Assembly (NCBI GenBank): GCA_024683935.1
Contig: JAIKXV010000079.1
Span: 1-37,781, forward strand
Length of the DNA stretch: 37,781 bases
Origin: Lachnospiraceae bacterium
Lineage (GTDB): Bacteria; Bacillota_A; Clostridia; Lachnospirales; Lachnospiraceae
Direction of reading: 5' to 3'
This document shows positions 15,240 to 24,296 of this stretch, piece after piece (position 1 is the stretch's first letter; each line of letters opens with the position of its first letter). A program made the translations under genes and the position numbers. The notes under the pieces are model-generated. The model ran no database searches and was not told the DNA's origin. It saw nothing but the letters and a program-made list of their open reading frames with translations.

Positions 15240-15267
15240 TAATTGACTCAGAAAGGAAAGACAAATA

Positions 15268-15816
15268 ATGAAAAAAGCAGTGGTTTTTTTGGCAGATGGT
15301 TTTGAAGAGATAGAGGGACTTACCCCGGTTGATATGCTTAGAAGGGCGGGAGTCGAGGTCACTACCGTATCAATAAGCGGAACGACGGATGTACTTGGAG
15401 GTCATGACATCGCGGTAAAAGCGGATAAGCTTTTTGAAGATGTCAACTATGATGAGATGGATATGCTGATCCTGCCCGGCGGCGGCAAGGGAACGGAGAA
15501 CTTAGAGTCGTGCGAAAAGCTTCTAAACCTCCTTAAGAAGGCGGACAGTGACGGAAAGCTTATCGCGGCCATCTGTGCAGCTCCGAGGGTGCTAGGAAAG
15601 CTGGGACTTCTTAAAGGTAAAAGAGCGGCCTGCTTTCCTGGAAATGAGAAGTTCCTTGAAGGCGCGGAAACAGCTGAGGGAGAAAAGGCTGTTATAAGCG
15701 GCAGATTCATTACGGCGAGAGGCATGGGAGCAGCCGTAGAATTCGGTGCGGCGGTCATCGAAGCCCTTCTCGGCAGGGAAAAGGCAGAGGAAATATTGAA
15801 AGTTATACAATATTGA
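15268..15816 (+). CDS. DJ-1/PfpI family protein (YajL-like)
   Basis: A 182-residue protein of the DJ-1/PfpI superfamily. It carries ADGFEEIEGLTPVDMLRRAG with the conserved glutamate (Glu14), LILPGGGKGTENL, and the nucleophile elbow AAICAAPRVLG with Cys103. GRFITARGMGAAVEFGAAVI matches the C-terminal part. Members act in oxidative or glyoxal stress as deglycase, glyoxalase or chaperone; which activity applies cannot be told. The ATG follows AGAAAGGA. Its stop codon lies inside the -35 box of the tig promoter. Confidence 0.9.
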   Translation: MKKAVVFLADGFEEIEGLTPVDMLRRAGVEVTTVSISGTTDVLGGHDIAVKADKLFEDVNYDEMDMLILPGGGKGTENLESCEKLLNLLKKADSDGKLIAAICAAPRVLGKLGLLKGKRAACFPGNEKFLEGAETAEGEKAVISGRFITARGMGAAVEFGAAVIEALLGREKAEEILKVIQY

Positions 15817-15842
15817 TTATTAGCGTAAAAGTATGGTATAAT
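15813..15842 (+). promoter_or_regulatory. Promoter of the tig-clpP-clpX-lon operon
   Basis: TTGATT (15813-15818) and a perfect TATAAT (15837-15842) are 18 bases apart, and the -10 is preceded by TGG, an extended -10. It overlaps the DJ-1 stop codon. Transcription would start near 15849, leaving a leader of about 75 bases. No CtsR heptad tandem or CIRCE inverted repeat is visible here. Confidence 0.65.
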
Positions 15843-15858
15843 CCCTTGGTTATGCAAA

Positions 15859-15882
15859 GCCCCCGATATGGATTCGGAGGGC
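15859..15882 (+). promoter_or_regulatory. Leader hairpin of tig
   Basis: GCCC/CCGA pairs with TCGG/GGGC (8 bp with one bulged A, loop TATGGAT) near the 5' end of the predicted leader. No U-tract follows, so it is not a terminator. A role in mRNA stability or control is only a guess. Confidence 0.35.
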
Positions 15883-15922
15883 AGGGAAATATAGAGAAAA
15901 GAAAGGATCGGCATCGATTGCA

Positions 15923-17248
15923 ATGAGTTTACAGGTTGAGAATTTAGAGCACAATATGGCACGCCTTACAATAGAGGCATCTGCAGAGGATTTTGAAAAG
16001 GCCTGCCAGAGTGCATATCAGAAGCAGAAAGGGAGGATAAGCATTCCCGGATTCAGAAAGGGAAAGGCTCCCAGAAAGCTTATAGAAAAGATGTATGGCG
16101 CCGGAGTATTCTATGAAGATGCGGCGAATGAACTGATACCTGAGGTTTACCGCAGGGAAACAGAGGAACATGAGGAACTGGATATCGTATCCCGTCCTTC
16201 CATTGATGTGGTACAGATCGAGGCAGGAAAGCCCTTTATCTTCACCGCTGAAGTGGCACTGAAGCCTCCCGTTGAGCTCGGAAAATATAAGGGTGTAAAG
16301 TGCACAAAGGTAGACACAACTGTCACCGATGAAGAGGTGGATGCAAAGGTTGAGGAAGAACTGAACAGAGACGCGCGTATCGTGGCTGTTACCGACCGTG
16401 CCGTTAAGGATAAGGATATTGTAAATATCAATTTTGAAGGCTTTGTAGACGGAGAAGCCTTTGACGGCGGCAAGGGAGAGGACCATGATCTTACCATCGG
16501 TTCCCATTCCTTCATCGACACCTTTGAGGATCAGCTCATAGGTAAAAAGATCGACGAGGATACGGATGTAAACGTTACCTTCCCCGAGGACTATCATGAG
16601 AAGAGCCTCGCCGGAAAGGAAGCACTTTTCAAGGTTCACATCAACAGCATCAAGGAAAGACAGAAGCCTGAGCTGGATGATGAATATGTATCTGATAAGG
16701 ACTTTGATACCGTAGCTGATTATAAAGAAGATATCAGGAAAAAGCTCACCGAGAAAAAGGAAAACGAGGCCAAGGCCAAGAATGAGGATGAGATCATCGA
16801 AGCCATCATAGAGGATTCAAAGATGGATATCCCCGAGGCCATGGAAGATACAGAGGCCGAGAACCTCGTCAACGGATTCGCCCGCAATATCACATCCCAG
16901 GGCATGAGTCTTGAAATGTACATGCAGTATACCGGCATGACAATGGACAGGCTCAAGGATCAGATGAAGGAACAGGCCGGAAAGAATATCAGAAGCCGTC
17001 TGGTTCTGGAAGCCATTGCCGATGCTGAAAAGATCGAGGCTACTGACGAGGAATTCGATGAAGAAGTAAAGAAGATGGCCGAGCAGTACAGGATGGAGCC
17101 TGACAAGCTGAAGGATCTCATGGGAGATGAGGAGAAGAAGAATCTCCGCCATGATGTTGTAATGCAGAAGGTATGCGACTTTATCTTAAAAGAGGCAAAG
17201 CCTGCAGCTGAGAAGAGCAGTAAGAAGAAAAAGAAGGATGGTGAATGA
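15923..17248 (+). CDS. tig: Trigger factor (ribosome-associated chaperone, PPIase)
   Basis: A 441-residue chaperone that binds nascent chains at the ribosomal exit. The ribosome-binding signature [20 protein letters not shown] is present at about 33-52. The FKBP-type PPIase domain at about 160-240 includes [20 protein letters not shown]. The C-terminal helical substrate arms follow, and the tail is Lys-rich. Length is normal. The ATG at 15923 has its nearest Shine-Dalgarno (AAAGGA) about 15 bases upstream, longer than usual, so initiation may be modest or structure-dependent. It is the first gene of the proteostasis operon, immediately followed by clpP, the usual order in Firmicutes. Confidence 0.95.
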   Translation: MSLQVENLEHNMARLTIEASAEDFEKACQSAYQKQKGRISIPGFRKGKAPRKLIEKMYGAGVFYEDAANELIPEVYRRETEEHEELDIVSRPSIDVVQIEAGKPFIFTAEVALKPPVELGKYKGVKCTKVDTTVTDEEVDAKVEEELNRDARIVAVTDRAVKDKDIVNINFEGFVDGEAFDGGKGEDHDLTIGSHSFIDTFEDQLIGKKIDEDTDVNVTFPEDYHEKSLAGKEALFKVHINSIKERQKPELDDEYVSDKDFDTVADYKEDIRKKLTEKKENEAKAKNEDEIIEAIIEDSKMDIPEAMEDTEAENLVNGFARNITSQGMSLEMYMQYTGMTMDRLKDQMKEQAGKNIRSRLVLEAIADAEKIEATDEEFDEEVKKMAEQYRMEPDKLKDLMGDEEKKNLRHDVVMQKVCDFILKEAKPAAEKSSKKKKKDGE

Positions 17249-17249
17249 T

Positions 17250-17864
17250 ATGCTGGTCCCTACAGTCATAGAAACCACAAACAGAGGCGAGAGAGCCTAT
17301 GATATATATTCCAGGTTATTAAAGGAAAGGATCATTTTCCTCGGAGACGAAGTTAATGACCAGACCGCTGGCCTGGTGGTTGCACAGATGCTTTTTCTCG
17401 AAGCAGAGGATCCGGACAAGGATATCCATTTCTATATAGATTCCCCCGGAGGAGTAGTGACTGCCGGATTTGCCATCTATGATACAATGAACTATATAAA
17501 GTGCGATGTTTCCACTATCTGTCTGGGAATGGCAGCATCCATGGGTGCTTTCCTTTTAGCAGGCGGAGCCAAGGGCAAGAGACTTGCCCTTCCCAATGCG
17601 GAGATCATGATCCATCAGCCTTCAGGCGGCGCAAAGGGACAGGCAACGGATATCGAGATCACGGCAAAGCAGATCTTAAGGACAAAGGAAAGACTGAATA
17701 AGATCCTGTCCGAGAAAACCGGAAAGCCTCTGGAGACCATCGCTCTGGATACTGACAGAGATAACTGGATGACTGCTGAGGAAGCCAAGGAATACGGTAT
17801 CATAGATGAGATCGTAGTATCCAGAAGCGCGGCCGAGGAAGCAGCAAAGGGTAAGGATAAGTGA
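17250..17864 (+). CDS. clpP: ATP-dependent Clp protease proteolytic subunit
   Basis: A 204-residue serine protease that forms the two-ring ClpP barrel. The catalytic triad is Ser97 (GMAASMGAF), His122 (MIHQPSGG) and Asp171 (DTDRDNWM). The N-terminus [20 protein letters not shown] matches the axial-loop region and is not a long propeptide. I prefer the ATG at 17250, which sits just behind the tig stop with GGTGA/AAGGA upstream, over the ATG at 17238, which has no spacer to its AAGAAGG. Only one clpP is seen here, yet two ClpX-like partners are encoded nearby. Confidence 0.96.
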   Translation: MLVPTVIETTNRGERAYDIYSRLLKERIIFLGDEVNDQTAGLVVAQMLFLEAEDPDKDIHFYIDSPGGVVTAGFAIYDTMNYIKCDVSTICLGMAASMGAFLLAGGAKGKRLALPNAEIMIHQPSGGAKGQATDIEITAKQILRTKERLNKILSEKTGKPLETIALDTDRDNWMTAEEAKEYGIIDEIVVSRSAAEEAAKGKDK

Positions 17865-19108
17865 AAAACGACGGAAAAATCAGATGCTCCTTCTGTAAAA
17901 AGACCCAGGACCAGGTAACAAAGCTTATCTCGGGACCTAACGGAGCATATATCTGTGATGAATGCGTGGCCATTTGTGCCGACATAATAGATGAGGAAAT
18001 GGAGGAGGTATCCTTCGGGACCGAAACGGAGATCAATCTCTTAAAGCCCCGGGAGATACATGAATTCTTAGATGATTATGTGATAGATCAGGACGAGGCG
18101 AAAAAGGTTCTGTCTGTTGCGGTTTATAATCATTATAAAAGGATACTTTCCAACAAGGAATCGGATGTGGAACTGCAGAAGAGCAATATCCTGATGCTGG
18201 GACCCACAGGTTCCGGAAAGACCCTCCTCGCCCAGACCCTTGCAAGAGTGCTGAATGTACCCTTTGCAATAGCGGATGCCACCAGCCTTACAGAGGCCGG
18301 ATATGTGGGTGAGGATGTAGAGAATATCCTCTTAAAGCTCATACAGGCTGCCGACTATGATGTGGAAAGAGCCCAGGTCGGCATCGTATATATCGATGAG
18401 ATAGATAAGATCACGAGAAAGGGAGAGAACGTTTCCATCACGAGAGACGTATCGGGTGAAGGAGTTCAGCAGGCGCTTCTGAAGATCCTGGAAGGAACCG
18501 TTGCCTCAGTTCCTCCCCAGGGAGGCAGGAAGCATCCCCATCAGGAGCTTATCCAGATCGACACGACGAATATTCTCTTTATCTGCGGAGGAGCCTTTGA
18601 AGGACTCGACAAGATAATAGAGACCAGGCTTGATAAAAAGTCCATTGGTTTCAATGCGGAGATAGGTTCCAATAAGAACACGGGAATAGGAGAAGCATTC
18701 CACAAGGTGCTGCCGGAGGATCTGAATAAATTCGGACTGATCCCGGAGCTTATAGGAAGGCTGCCGGTGACTGTGGCTTTGGACAATCTCCGGAGGGAAG
18801 CCCTGATCAACATCCTGACAAAACCGAAAAACGCCCTTGTCAAGCAGTATGTGAAGCTTTTGGAGCTGGATGACGTAAAGCTCACGGTGGAGGACGCCGC
18901 AGTGGAAGCCATAGCGGACAAGGCCCTGGAGAGAAAGACCGGAGCCAGGGGCTTACGTTCCATAGTGGAAAACGTCATGATGGATGTGATGTACAACAGT
19001 CCTTCCGATGACACCATAGAAGAAGTGATAGTCACGAAGGAAGCCGTGGAAGGAACGGCCGAACCGCTCCTGGTGCATCGCGGGAAAGAACAGAAGGAAG
19101 CAAAGTAA
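17861..19108 (+). CDS. clpX: ATP-dependent Clp protease ATP-binding subunit ClpX (canonical)
   Basis: A 415-residue AAA+ unfoldase that feeds substrates to ClpP. Features: Cys4 zinc-binding domain (CSFCKK ... CDECVAIC), Walker A GPTGSGKT (from residue 114), Walker [10 protein letters not shown], pore loop GYVGED, RKH loop Arg223-Lys224-His225, and the ClpP-binding IGF loop at 262-264. GTG at 17861 is the start, overlapping the clpP stop by 4 bases behind AAGGGTAAGGA. All functional loops are intact, so this is the housekeeping ClpX, in contrast to the paralog at 11340. Confidence 0.96.
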   Translation: MKNDGKIRCSFCKKTQDQVTKLISGPNGAYICDECVAICADIIDEEMEEVSFGTETEINLLKPREIHEFLDDYVIDQDEAKKVLSVAVYNHYKRILSNKESDVELQKSNILMLGPTGSGKTLLAQTLARVLNVPFAIADATSLTEAGYVGEDVENILLKLIQAADYDVERAQVGIVYIDEIDKITRKGENVSITRDVSGEGVQQALLKILEGTVASVPPQGGRKHPHQELIQIDTTNILFICGGAFEGLDKIIETRLDKKSIGFNAEIGSNKNTGIGEAFHKVLPEDLNKFGLIPELIGRLPVTVALDNLRREALINILTKPKNALVKQYVKLLELDDVKLTVEDAAVEAIADKALERKTGARGLRSIVENVMMDVMYNSPSDDTIEEVIVTKEAVEGTAEPLLVHRGKEQKEAK

Positions 19109-19119
19109 AGTAAAGATAA

Positions 19120-19143
19120 GGGTGGAGGCTGCGGCTTCCGCCC
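19120..19143 (+). promoter_or_regulatory. Hairpin covering the Shine-Dalgarno upstream of lon
   Basis: GGGTGGAGGC (19120-19129) pairs with GCTTCCGCCC (19134-19143) over 10 base pairs, three of them G-U, with loop TGCG. The only strong Shine-Dalgarno before lon, GGAGG at 19124-19128, lies inside the stem. A T-rich ATTGTTGTAT follows, so an attenuator is an alternative reading. Confidence 0.5.
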
Positions 19144-19159
19144 ATTGTTGTATAGCGAT

Positions 19160-21547
19160 ATGAGAAAGAAAAAGACGGTAAAAGAAGAGCTTAAAAGAGT
19201 GCCCTGCATAGTCCTTAGGGATCTCACCATAATGCCGAATGTCATCATGCATTTCGATATTTCCGAGGAGATATCGGTGAATGCCATGAATTACGCCATG
19301 ACCAGCACCCAGGAGCTGCTTGTCACCACTCCGAAGGAAGGAGACAAGGAGACCATAGAAAATGAGGATATCAACCGGATCGGTACCATGGTCAGCATCA
19401 GGCAGGTCATCAAGATGCCGAACAAGATATCCCGCTTAATGGTTGAGGGTAAGGAAAGAGCAGAGATAGTGGCTTTCAGCGGCACGAAGAAGCTGAGGAA
19501 GGTGGATGTCCGCACCTTTTCAAAGGATGAATTAAATGATGTGACTCCGGAGCAGGCCGAGGCGATGAGGCGTGAGATACTGCAGCGTTTCTGGGAGTAT
19601 ATCTCATTCTTTCCCCGTACAGGAAAAACCTTCAGGTCACAGTTCCTGGAGATAGAAGATTTAGGAGATATGCTGGATGCGATAATAGCGAATCTCCCTC
19701 TTGAAAATAAAAAGAAGCAGCATATCCTGGAGTCTCTTTTCGTATCCCAAAGATATGAGGAAGAGAGCAGGATACTTGAGGAAGAGCTGGATGTGGCCCG
19801 TATCAGATCCGAGCTGGCCATTAAGGTAAACGGCAAGGTGGAAAAGGATCAGAAGGACTATGTCCTCCGAGAGCAGCTCCGCTATATCAGGGAAGAACTG
19901 GGAGATGATTCACCGGAGACCGAGGCCGATAAATACAAGAAGTCTCTTGAAAAACTGGATGCTCCAGAGGAAGTAAAGGAGCATATCAATAAGGAGATAG
20001 ACCGATTCATGAACATACCCTCCGGTTCCTCGGAGAGCGGAGTGGAACAGGTTTATATAGAGACTCTTTTGGACATGCCCTGGAATAAGGGTTCTGAAGA
20101 GAACAAGTCGCTGGATAACGCGGAAAGGATACTGGAACGGGATCACTACGGGCTTAAAAAGGTAAAGGAAAGGATGCTGGAATTCCTTGCCGTGAAGAAC
20201 CTTACCGAAAAAGGACAGAGCCCCATCATCCTTCTTGTCGGACCTCCGGGAACTGGCAAGACCTCCATTGCGAAGTCCATTGCTGAAGCACTGAACCGGA
20301 AATACATCCGCATCTCCCTTGGAGGAGTAAGGGATGAAGCGGAGATCAGAGGGCACAGGAAGACCTATGTCGGAGCCATGCCCGGAGTCATTGCCAAGGG
20401 TCTGCAGCATGCAAAGGTAAAGAACCCCCTTATCCTTTTGGATGAGATAGACAAGATAAGTTCGGAGTATCACGGAGCCACGGCATCGGCGCTGCTCGAA
20501 GTGCTGGATTCCGAGCAGAACAGATTTTTCAGGGATCACTATATCGAGGTGCCCCTGGATCTTTCCGAGGTGCTTTTTATCGCTACGGCAAATACCACGG
20601 ATACCATTCCGGTACCCCTTCTTGACAGGATGGAGGTTGTGGAGGTATCAGGCTATACGGAGAACGAGAAATTCCATATAGCAAAGGAACATCTGATCGG
20701 AAAGCAGCTTAAAAAGAACGGCTTAAAGAGAGGAAATTTAAGGATAAATGATTCGGCTATAAGAGCCATGATCACTTCATACACCAGGGAATCAGGTGTG
20801 AGAAGCCTGGAACGCCGGATAGGAGAGATCTGCAGGAAGACTGCCAGAAAGGTCTATTCCGAGGCGGAAAAAAAGGTGTCCGTAAGCAGCAGGAATCTGG
20901 AAGAGTTTCTCGGAAACGCGAAGTATCTTCCCGAGGACGAGGCGAAGAAACCGGAGATCGGTATAGTAAGAGGTCTTGCCTGGACCAGCGTGGGCGGAGT
21001 AACTCTGGAGATAGAAGTAAATGAGATGCCGGGAAAGGGCGCCCTCACACTTACCGGGCAGCTCGGGGACGTGATGAAGGAGTCTGCCAACATCGCCTTT
21101 ACCCTTGTCCGCAGCATGACGGAAAAGTACGGCAAGGATGCAAAGTATTATAAGAGCCATGATTTCCACCTCCACATTCCGGAGGGCGCTGTGCCGAAGG
21201 ACGGTCCTTCTGCGGGTATAACAATGACTACCGCGCTTTTCAGCGTTGCCACAGATTCGCCGGTAAGGGGCGATATCGCTATGACCGGAGAGATAGATCT
21301 CCGCGGCAATGTACTGCCGATCGGCGGCTTGAAGGAAAAGCTCCTGGCTGCTAAAAACGCAAAGATGAAGACGGTTCTGGTCCCTGAAAAGAATAAGAGG
21401 GACTTTTCGGAGATATCAGAAGAGATAACGGAAGGACTGGATATCATCTATGTGAAGAGGATAGAGGAAGTGCTGGATCTGGCCCTTGTTGCAATGCCTG
21501 AAGAGAAAAAGGCGGCCTCTGCTGCCCGGACAAGGCGGAAGAAATGA
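19160..21547 (+). CDS. lon: ATP-dependent protease Lon (LonA)
   Basis: A 795-residue soluble LonA protease. Order: N-terminal LAN domain from about residue 15 (VPCIVLRDLTIMPNVIMHF), helical linker, AAA+ with Walker A GPPGTGKTS and Walker B ILLDEIDK, then the protease domain with catalytic Ser684 (DGPSAGITM) and the lysine in PIGGLKEKLLAAK. The ATG at 19160 has no close Shine-Dalgarno. In-frame TTG codons at 19145 and 19148 are alternatives, giving up to 800 residues. The strong GGAGG lies in a hairpin just upstream, so the true start and its control are open. The stop overlaps engB by 4 bases. Confidence 0.94.
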   Translation: MRKKKTVKEELKRVPCIVLRDLTIMPNVIMHFDISEEISVNAMNYAMTSTQELLVTTPKEGDKETIENEDINRIGTMVSIRQVIKMPNKISRLMVEGKERAEIVAFSGTKKLRKVDVRTFSKDELNDVTPEQAEAMRREILQRFWEYISFFPRTGKTFRSQFLEIEDLGDMLDAIIANLPLENKKKQHILESLFVSQRYEEESRILEEELDVARIRSELAIKVNGKVEKDQKDYVLREQLRYIREELGDDSPETEADKYKKSLEKLDAPEEVKEHINKEIDRFMNIPSGSSESGVEQVYIETLLDMPWNKGSEENKSLDNAERILERDHYGLKKVKERMLEFLAVKNLTEKGQSPIILLVGPPGTGKTSIAKSIAEALNRKYIRISLGGVRDEAEIRGHRKTYVGAMPGVIAKGLQHAKVKNPLILLDEIDKISSEYHGATASALLEVLDSEQNRFFRDHYIEVPLDLSEVLFIATANTTDTIPVPLLDRMEVVEVSGYTENEKFHIAKEHLIGKQLKKNGLKRGNLRINDSAIRAMITSYTRESGVRSLERRIGEICRKTARKVYSEAEKKVSVSSRNLEEFLGNAKYLPEDEAKKPEIGIVRGLAWTSVGGVTLEIEVNEMPGKGALTLTGQLGDVMKESANIAFTLVRSMTEKYGKDAKYYKSHDFHLHIPEGAVPKDGPSAGITMTTALFSVATDSPVRGDIAMTGEIDLRGNVLPIGGLKEKLLAAKNAKMKTVLVPEKNKRDFSEISEEITEGLDIIYVKRIEEVLDLALVAMPEEKKAASAARTRRKK

Positions 21548-22158
21548 TAATAAAGACGGTGGAACTGGAAACCGTGGCGGGTGTCACGACAAAGACACTT
21601 CCGGCAACGGGACAGCCGGAGATCGCCTTTGCCGGCCGAAGCAATGCGGGAAAATCCACTCTGATAAACGCCCTGATGAACAGAAAGAATTACGCCAGGG
21701 TATCCGAGACACCGGGAAAGACCCAGACCATGAATTTCTATCATATCAATGATGAATTCTATTTCGTGGATCTGCCGGGCTATGGTTATGCAAAGGTCAA
21801 GACGGATTTCAGGGCAAAATGGGGTCCGATGATAGAGGGCTATTTTGATTCCTCAGAGGATCTGAGAGCCATTTTCCTGCTGATGGATATCCGCAGGGAT
21901 CCGAATGAAGATGACTTTATGATGCTTGACTGGACTGTTTCGGCAGGGATAGAGACCATTATCATAGCGACCAAAGCCGATAAGGTTAAGCGTCAGGAAA
22001 AGATCAAAAGAACCAAGATACTAAAGGACAGCCTCTCCTCCCGGGCAGGCAGGGAAGTACGTGTAATACCCTTTTCCTCCCTGGATAAATCGGGAAGGGA
22101 TGAAATATATGATGTTATAGATGTTATTCTGGAAAGGAGCGGAAATGACCAAGGTTGA
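21544..22158 (+). CDS. engB: Ribosome biogenesis GTPase EngB (YsxC/YihA)
   Basis: A 204-residue essential GTPase needed for late 50S subunit assembly. G motifs: GRSNAGKST (G1), SETPGKTQTMNFY (G2), VDLPGYGYAKV (G3), ATKADKVKR (G4) and PFSSLDKSG (G5). PEIAFAGRSN is the family signature. The ATG overlaps the lon stop (ATGATAA), the lon-engB order seen in many Firmicutes. The 3' end overlaps the following G3E GTPase by 14 bases, which is not a standard partner and ties those genes to the same mRNA. Confidence 0.95.
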   Translation: MIIKTVELETVAGVTTKTLPATGQPEIAFAGRSNAGKSTLINALMNRKNYARVSETPGKTQTMNFYHINDEFYFVDLPGYGYAKVKTDFRAKWGPMIEGYFDSSEDLRAIFLLMDIRRDPNEDDFMMLDWTVSAGIETIIIATKADKVKRQEKIKRTKILKDSLSSRAGREVRVIPFSSLDKSGRDEIYDVIDVILERSGNDQG

Positions 22159-23323
22159 TATTATTTCAGGGTTTCTCGGAGCGGGAAAGACAACCCTTAT
22201 AAAGAAGCTTATAGAAGAGTCCTTTAAGGGACAGCAGGTTGTACTGATCGAAAATGAATTCGGAGAGATCGGAATAGACGGAGGCTTCCTTAAGGACGCC
22301 GGCATAAATATCACGGAGATGAATTCCGGCTGTATCTGCTGCTCGCTGGTGGGAGATTTCAGCGCAGCGCTGAAAGAGGTGGTGGAGAAATACCATCCCG
22401 CACGCATAATCATCGAGCCCTCCGGAGTGGGAAAGCTTTCCGACGTAGCGAGAGCAGTTGAAAAAGCCGATGCAGAGGAACTTACCGTAAACAGCATGGT
22501 TACGGTGGTGGACGGAAACAAGGCAAAGATGTATATGAAGAATTTCGGAGAATTCTTCAATAACCAGGTGGAGACAGCGGGAACCATAATAATCAGCCGC
22601 AGCCAGACCATGAAGCAGGAGAAGCTTAACGACCTGAATGCTCTTCTCCGCGAGCATAATAAAGAGGCCGTTATCATCACAACTCCCTGGGATGAATTAA
22701 AGGGAGACCAGATACTTTCCGCCATGGAAAAGGGTCATACGCTGGTGGATTCACTGCTGCAGGAGATCATGTCGCAGCCTCATGAGGAGCATGAGCACCA
22801 TCACGACCACGATCACGATCATCACCATGATCATGAAGAACATGAGCACCATCATGATCATGACCACGAAGAGCATGAACACCATCATGACCATGAACAT
22901 GAACATCATCACGAGGAGCATGATCACGATCACGACCATGATCACGAAGAGCATGAACATCACCACGATCACGACCACGAAGAACATGAGCACCACCATG
23001 ATCACGATCACGAACATCATCATCACCATCATGATCATGATGCGGATGAGGTGTTTCAGAGCTGGGGCGAGGAGACAGCCAATAAGTACACAGAGGACGA
23101 GATAAGGGCTATTCTTGAAAAGCTGAAAGAGGGAGACGAATACGGCATGGTGCTCCGGGCCAAGGGCTATGTTCCCGATAAGACGGAGGACAGCTGGATA
23201 CACTTCGATCTCACTCCCGGCGAGTATGAGATCAGACGCGGCGGCGCCGATTACACAGGACGTATCTGCGTGATAGGATCAGGCATAAAGGAAGATCTCT
23301 TAAAGGAGCTTTTTAATGTTTAA
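22145..23323 (+). CDS. G3E-family (COG0523/CobW-like) GTPase with long His-rich metal tail
   Basis: A 392-residue putative metal chaperone. SGFLGAGKTTLIKKL is the P-loop, ENEFGEIGIDG follows, and MNSGCICCSL holds the Cys63-x-Cys65-Cys66 metal site typical of COG0523. Residues about 213-300 are a low-complexity stretch of about 50 histidines with Glu and Asp, in which EEHEHHHDHDH recurs. The CobW C-terminal domain follows (MVLRAKGYVPDKTEDSWIHF). Such proteins deliver or store zinc, nickel or cobalt. The His tail suggests buffering of the metal (inference). I use the ATG at 22145 behind GGAAAGGAG. No Zur-like operator is recognisable because the gene lies inside the lon-engB transcript. It overlaps the next GTPase by 8 bases. 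Confidence 0.92.
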   Translation: MTKVDIISGFLGAGKTTLIKKLIEESFKGQQVVLIENEFGEIGIDGGFLKDAGINITEMNSGCICCSLVGDFSAALKEVVEKYHPARIIIEPSGVGKLSDVARAVEKADAEELTVNSMVTVVDGNKAKMYMKNFGEFFNNQVETAGTIIISRSQTMKQEKLNDLNALLREHNKEAVIITTPWDELKGDQILSAMEKGHTLVDSLLQEIMSQPHEEHEHHHDHDHDHHHDHEEHEHHHDHDHEEHEHHHDHEHEHHHEEHDHDHDHDHEEHEHHHDHDHEEHEHHHDHDHEHHHHHHDHDADEVFQSWGEETANKYTEDEIRAILEKLKEGDEYGMVLRAKGYVPDKTEDSWIHFDLTPGEYEIRRGGADYTGRICVIGSGIKEDLLKELFNV

Positions 23324-24278
23324 GAAGAAGGAAATTCCTGTATATCTTTTCTTCGGTTTTCTGGAGAGCGGAAAGACCAGCTTTATTCAGGAGACCATGA
23401 ATGAGGGACAGTTTAAGGACGGAATAAAAACCGTATATATCATGTGCGAAGAAGGCATCGAAGAGATTGGGGAAAAGGATCTGCAGGCGAACAGGTTTTC
23501 CACTGTTTCCCTGGAGGACGAATCCGAAGTGACCGAAGAAAGGTTCCTAAAGATAGATAAGGAACTGAAGCCCGACCGTGTAGTAATCGAGTATAACGGA
23601 ATGTGGAATCAGGATACGGTGCTGGAAGCTCTGCCGGAGCACTGGGTGGTTGCCGAGGGTATAGCAACCGTTGATGCTTCCACCTATGCGGATCATCTTA
23701 ACAATATGAAGATGCTGATGCTGAACCAGTTCACCTATACCGATCTGATCCTCTTTAACAGATGTACGGATGAAATGGTAAGCTCGGGAGTCCTTGCAGG
23801 GTTCAAGAGAACTGCCAGGGCAAAGAACCGACGCGCCCAGGTCATCTTCGAAATGTCTGACGGAACCATTAATAACAACATCAAGGAAGAACTGCCCTAT
23901 GATCTAAACTCACCTCTTATCGAGATAGAGGATGATGATTTCGGTATCTGGTACATAGATTCCTTTGAACATATGGATGCATATATAGGAAAAAGAGTCC
24001 GCTTTAAGGGACAGGTTTATTTCCCGAAAAAGAGCTCAAAGGATGTTTTCGTGCCGGGCAGATTTGCCATGACCTGCTGTGCTGCGGACATACAGTTTGT
24101 GGGATTCCAGTGCAGATATGACAAAAGAGATGAATTAAAGGAGAAGGAATATGTCACCGTTACTGCAACGGTGAGGGCAGCCAATATGCCCGGGGTGGAG
24201 GGCCCGGTTCCTTTTCTGATAGCTGACGGAGTTGAGAAAACGGCTCCTCCCGTCGAGGAAGTGGTGATGTTTAACTAA
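23316..24278 (+). CDS. Second G3E-type P-loop protein fused to a TIGR03943-like domain
   Basis: A 320-residue protein. The N-terminal half has a CobW-like P-loop (FFGFLESGKTSFIQETM) and a domain layout like its neighbour, but no CxCC motif: VVIEYNGMWNQ stands where the metal site region would continue. The C-terminal 110 residues (YIGKRVRFKGQVYFPKKSS, FVPGRFAMTCCAADIQFVGF) resemble the TIGR03943/DUF1980 domain found with YcgR-type permeases in metal-related operons, including its paired Cys. It overlaps the His-rich GTPase by 8 bases, so the two are very likely a working pair. The metal and the reaction are unknown; the fusion reading is an inference from sequence pattern. Confidence 0.78.
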   Translation: MFKKKEIPVYLFFGFLESGKTSFIQETMNEGQFKDGIKTVYIMCEEGIEEIGEKDLQANRFSTVSLEDESEVTEERFLKIDKELKPDRVVIEYNGMWNQDTVLEALPEHWVVAEGIATVDASTYADHLNNMKMLMLNQFTYTDLILFNRCTDEMVSSGVLAGFKRTARAKNRRAQVIFEMSDGTINNNIKEELPYDLNSPLIEIEDDDFGIWYIDSFEHMDAYIGKRVRFKGQVYFPKKSSKDVFVPGRFAMTCCAADIQFVGFQCRYDKRDELKEKEYVTVTATVRAANMPGVEGPVPFLIADGVEKTAPPVEEVVMFN

Positions 24279-24296
24279 GGACCAGGGGTTTGTCTT

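Noticed and set aside
15859..15882. tig leader hairpin as a riboswitch or terminator
   Set aside because: Single stem with no U-tract and no conserved riboswitch core visible; kept only as a leader hairpin.
22779..23045. Possible CRISPR-like repeat array
   Set aside because: The repeats are short, continuous, in frame and encode His/Glu/Asp; there are no unique spacers.
22751..23203. Reverse-strand open frame rich in Met and Val
   Set aside because: It is the mirror of the CAT/GAT/CAC repeat coding for the His tract; the composition is an artefact.
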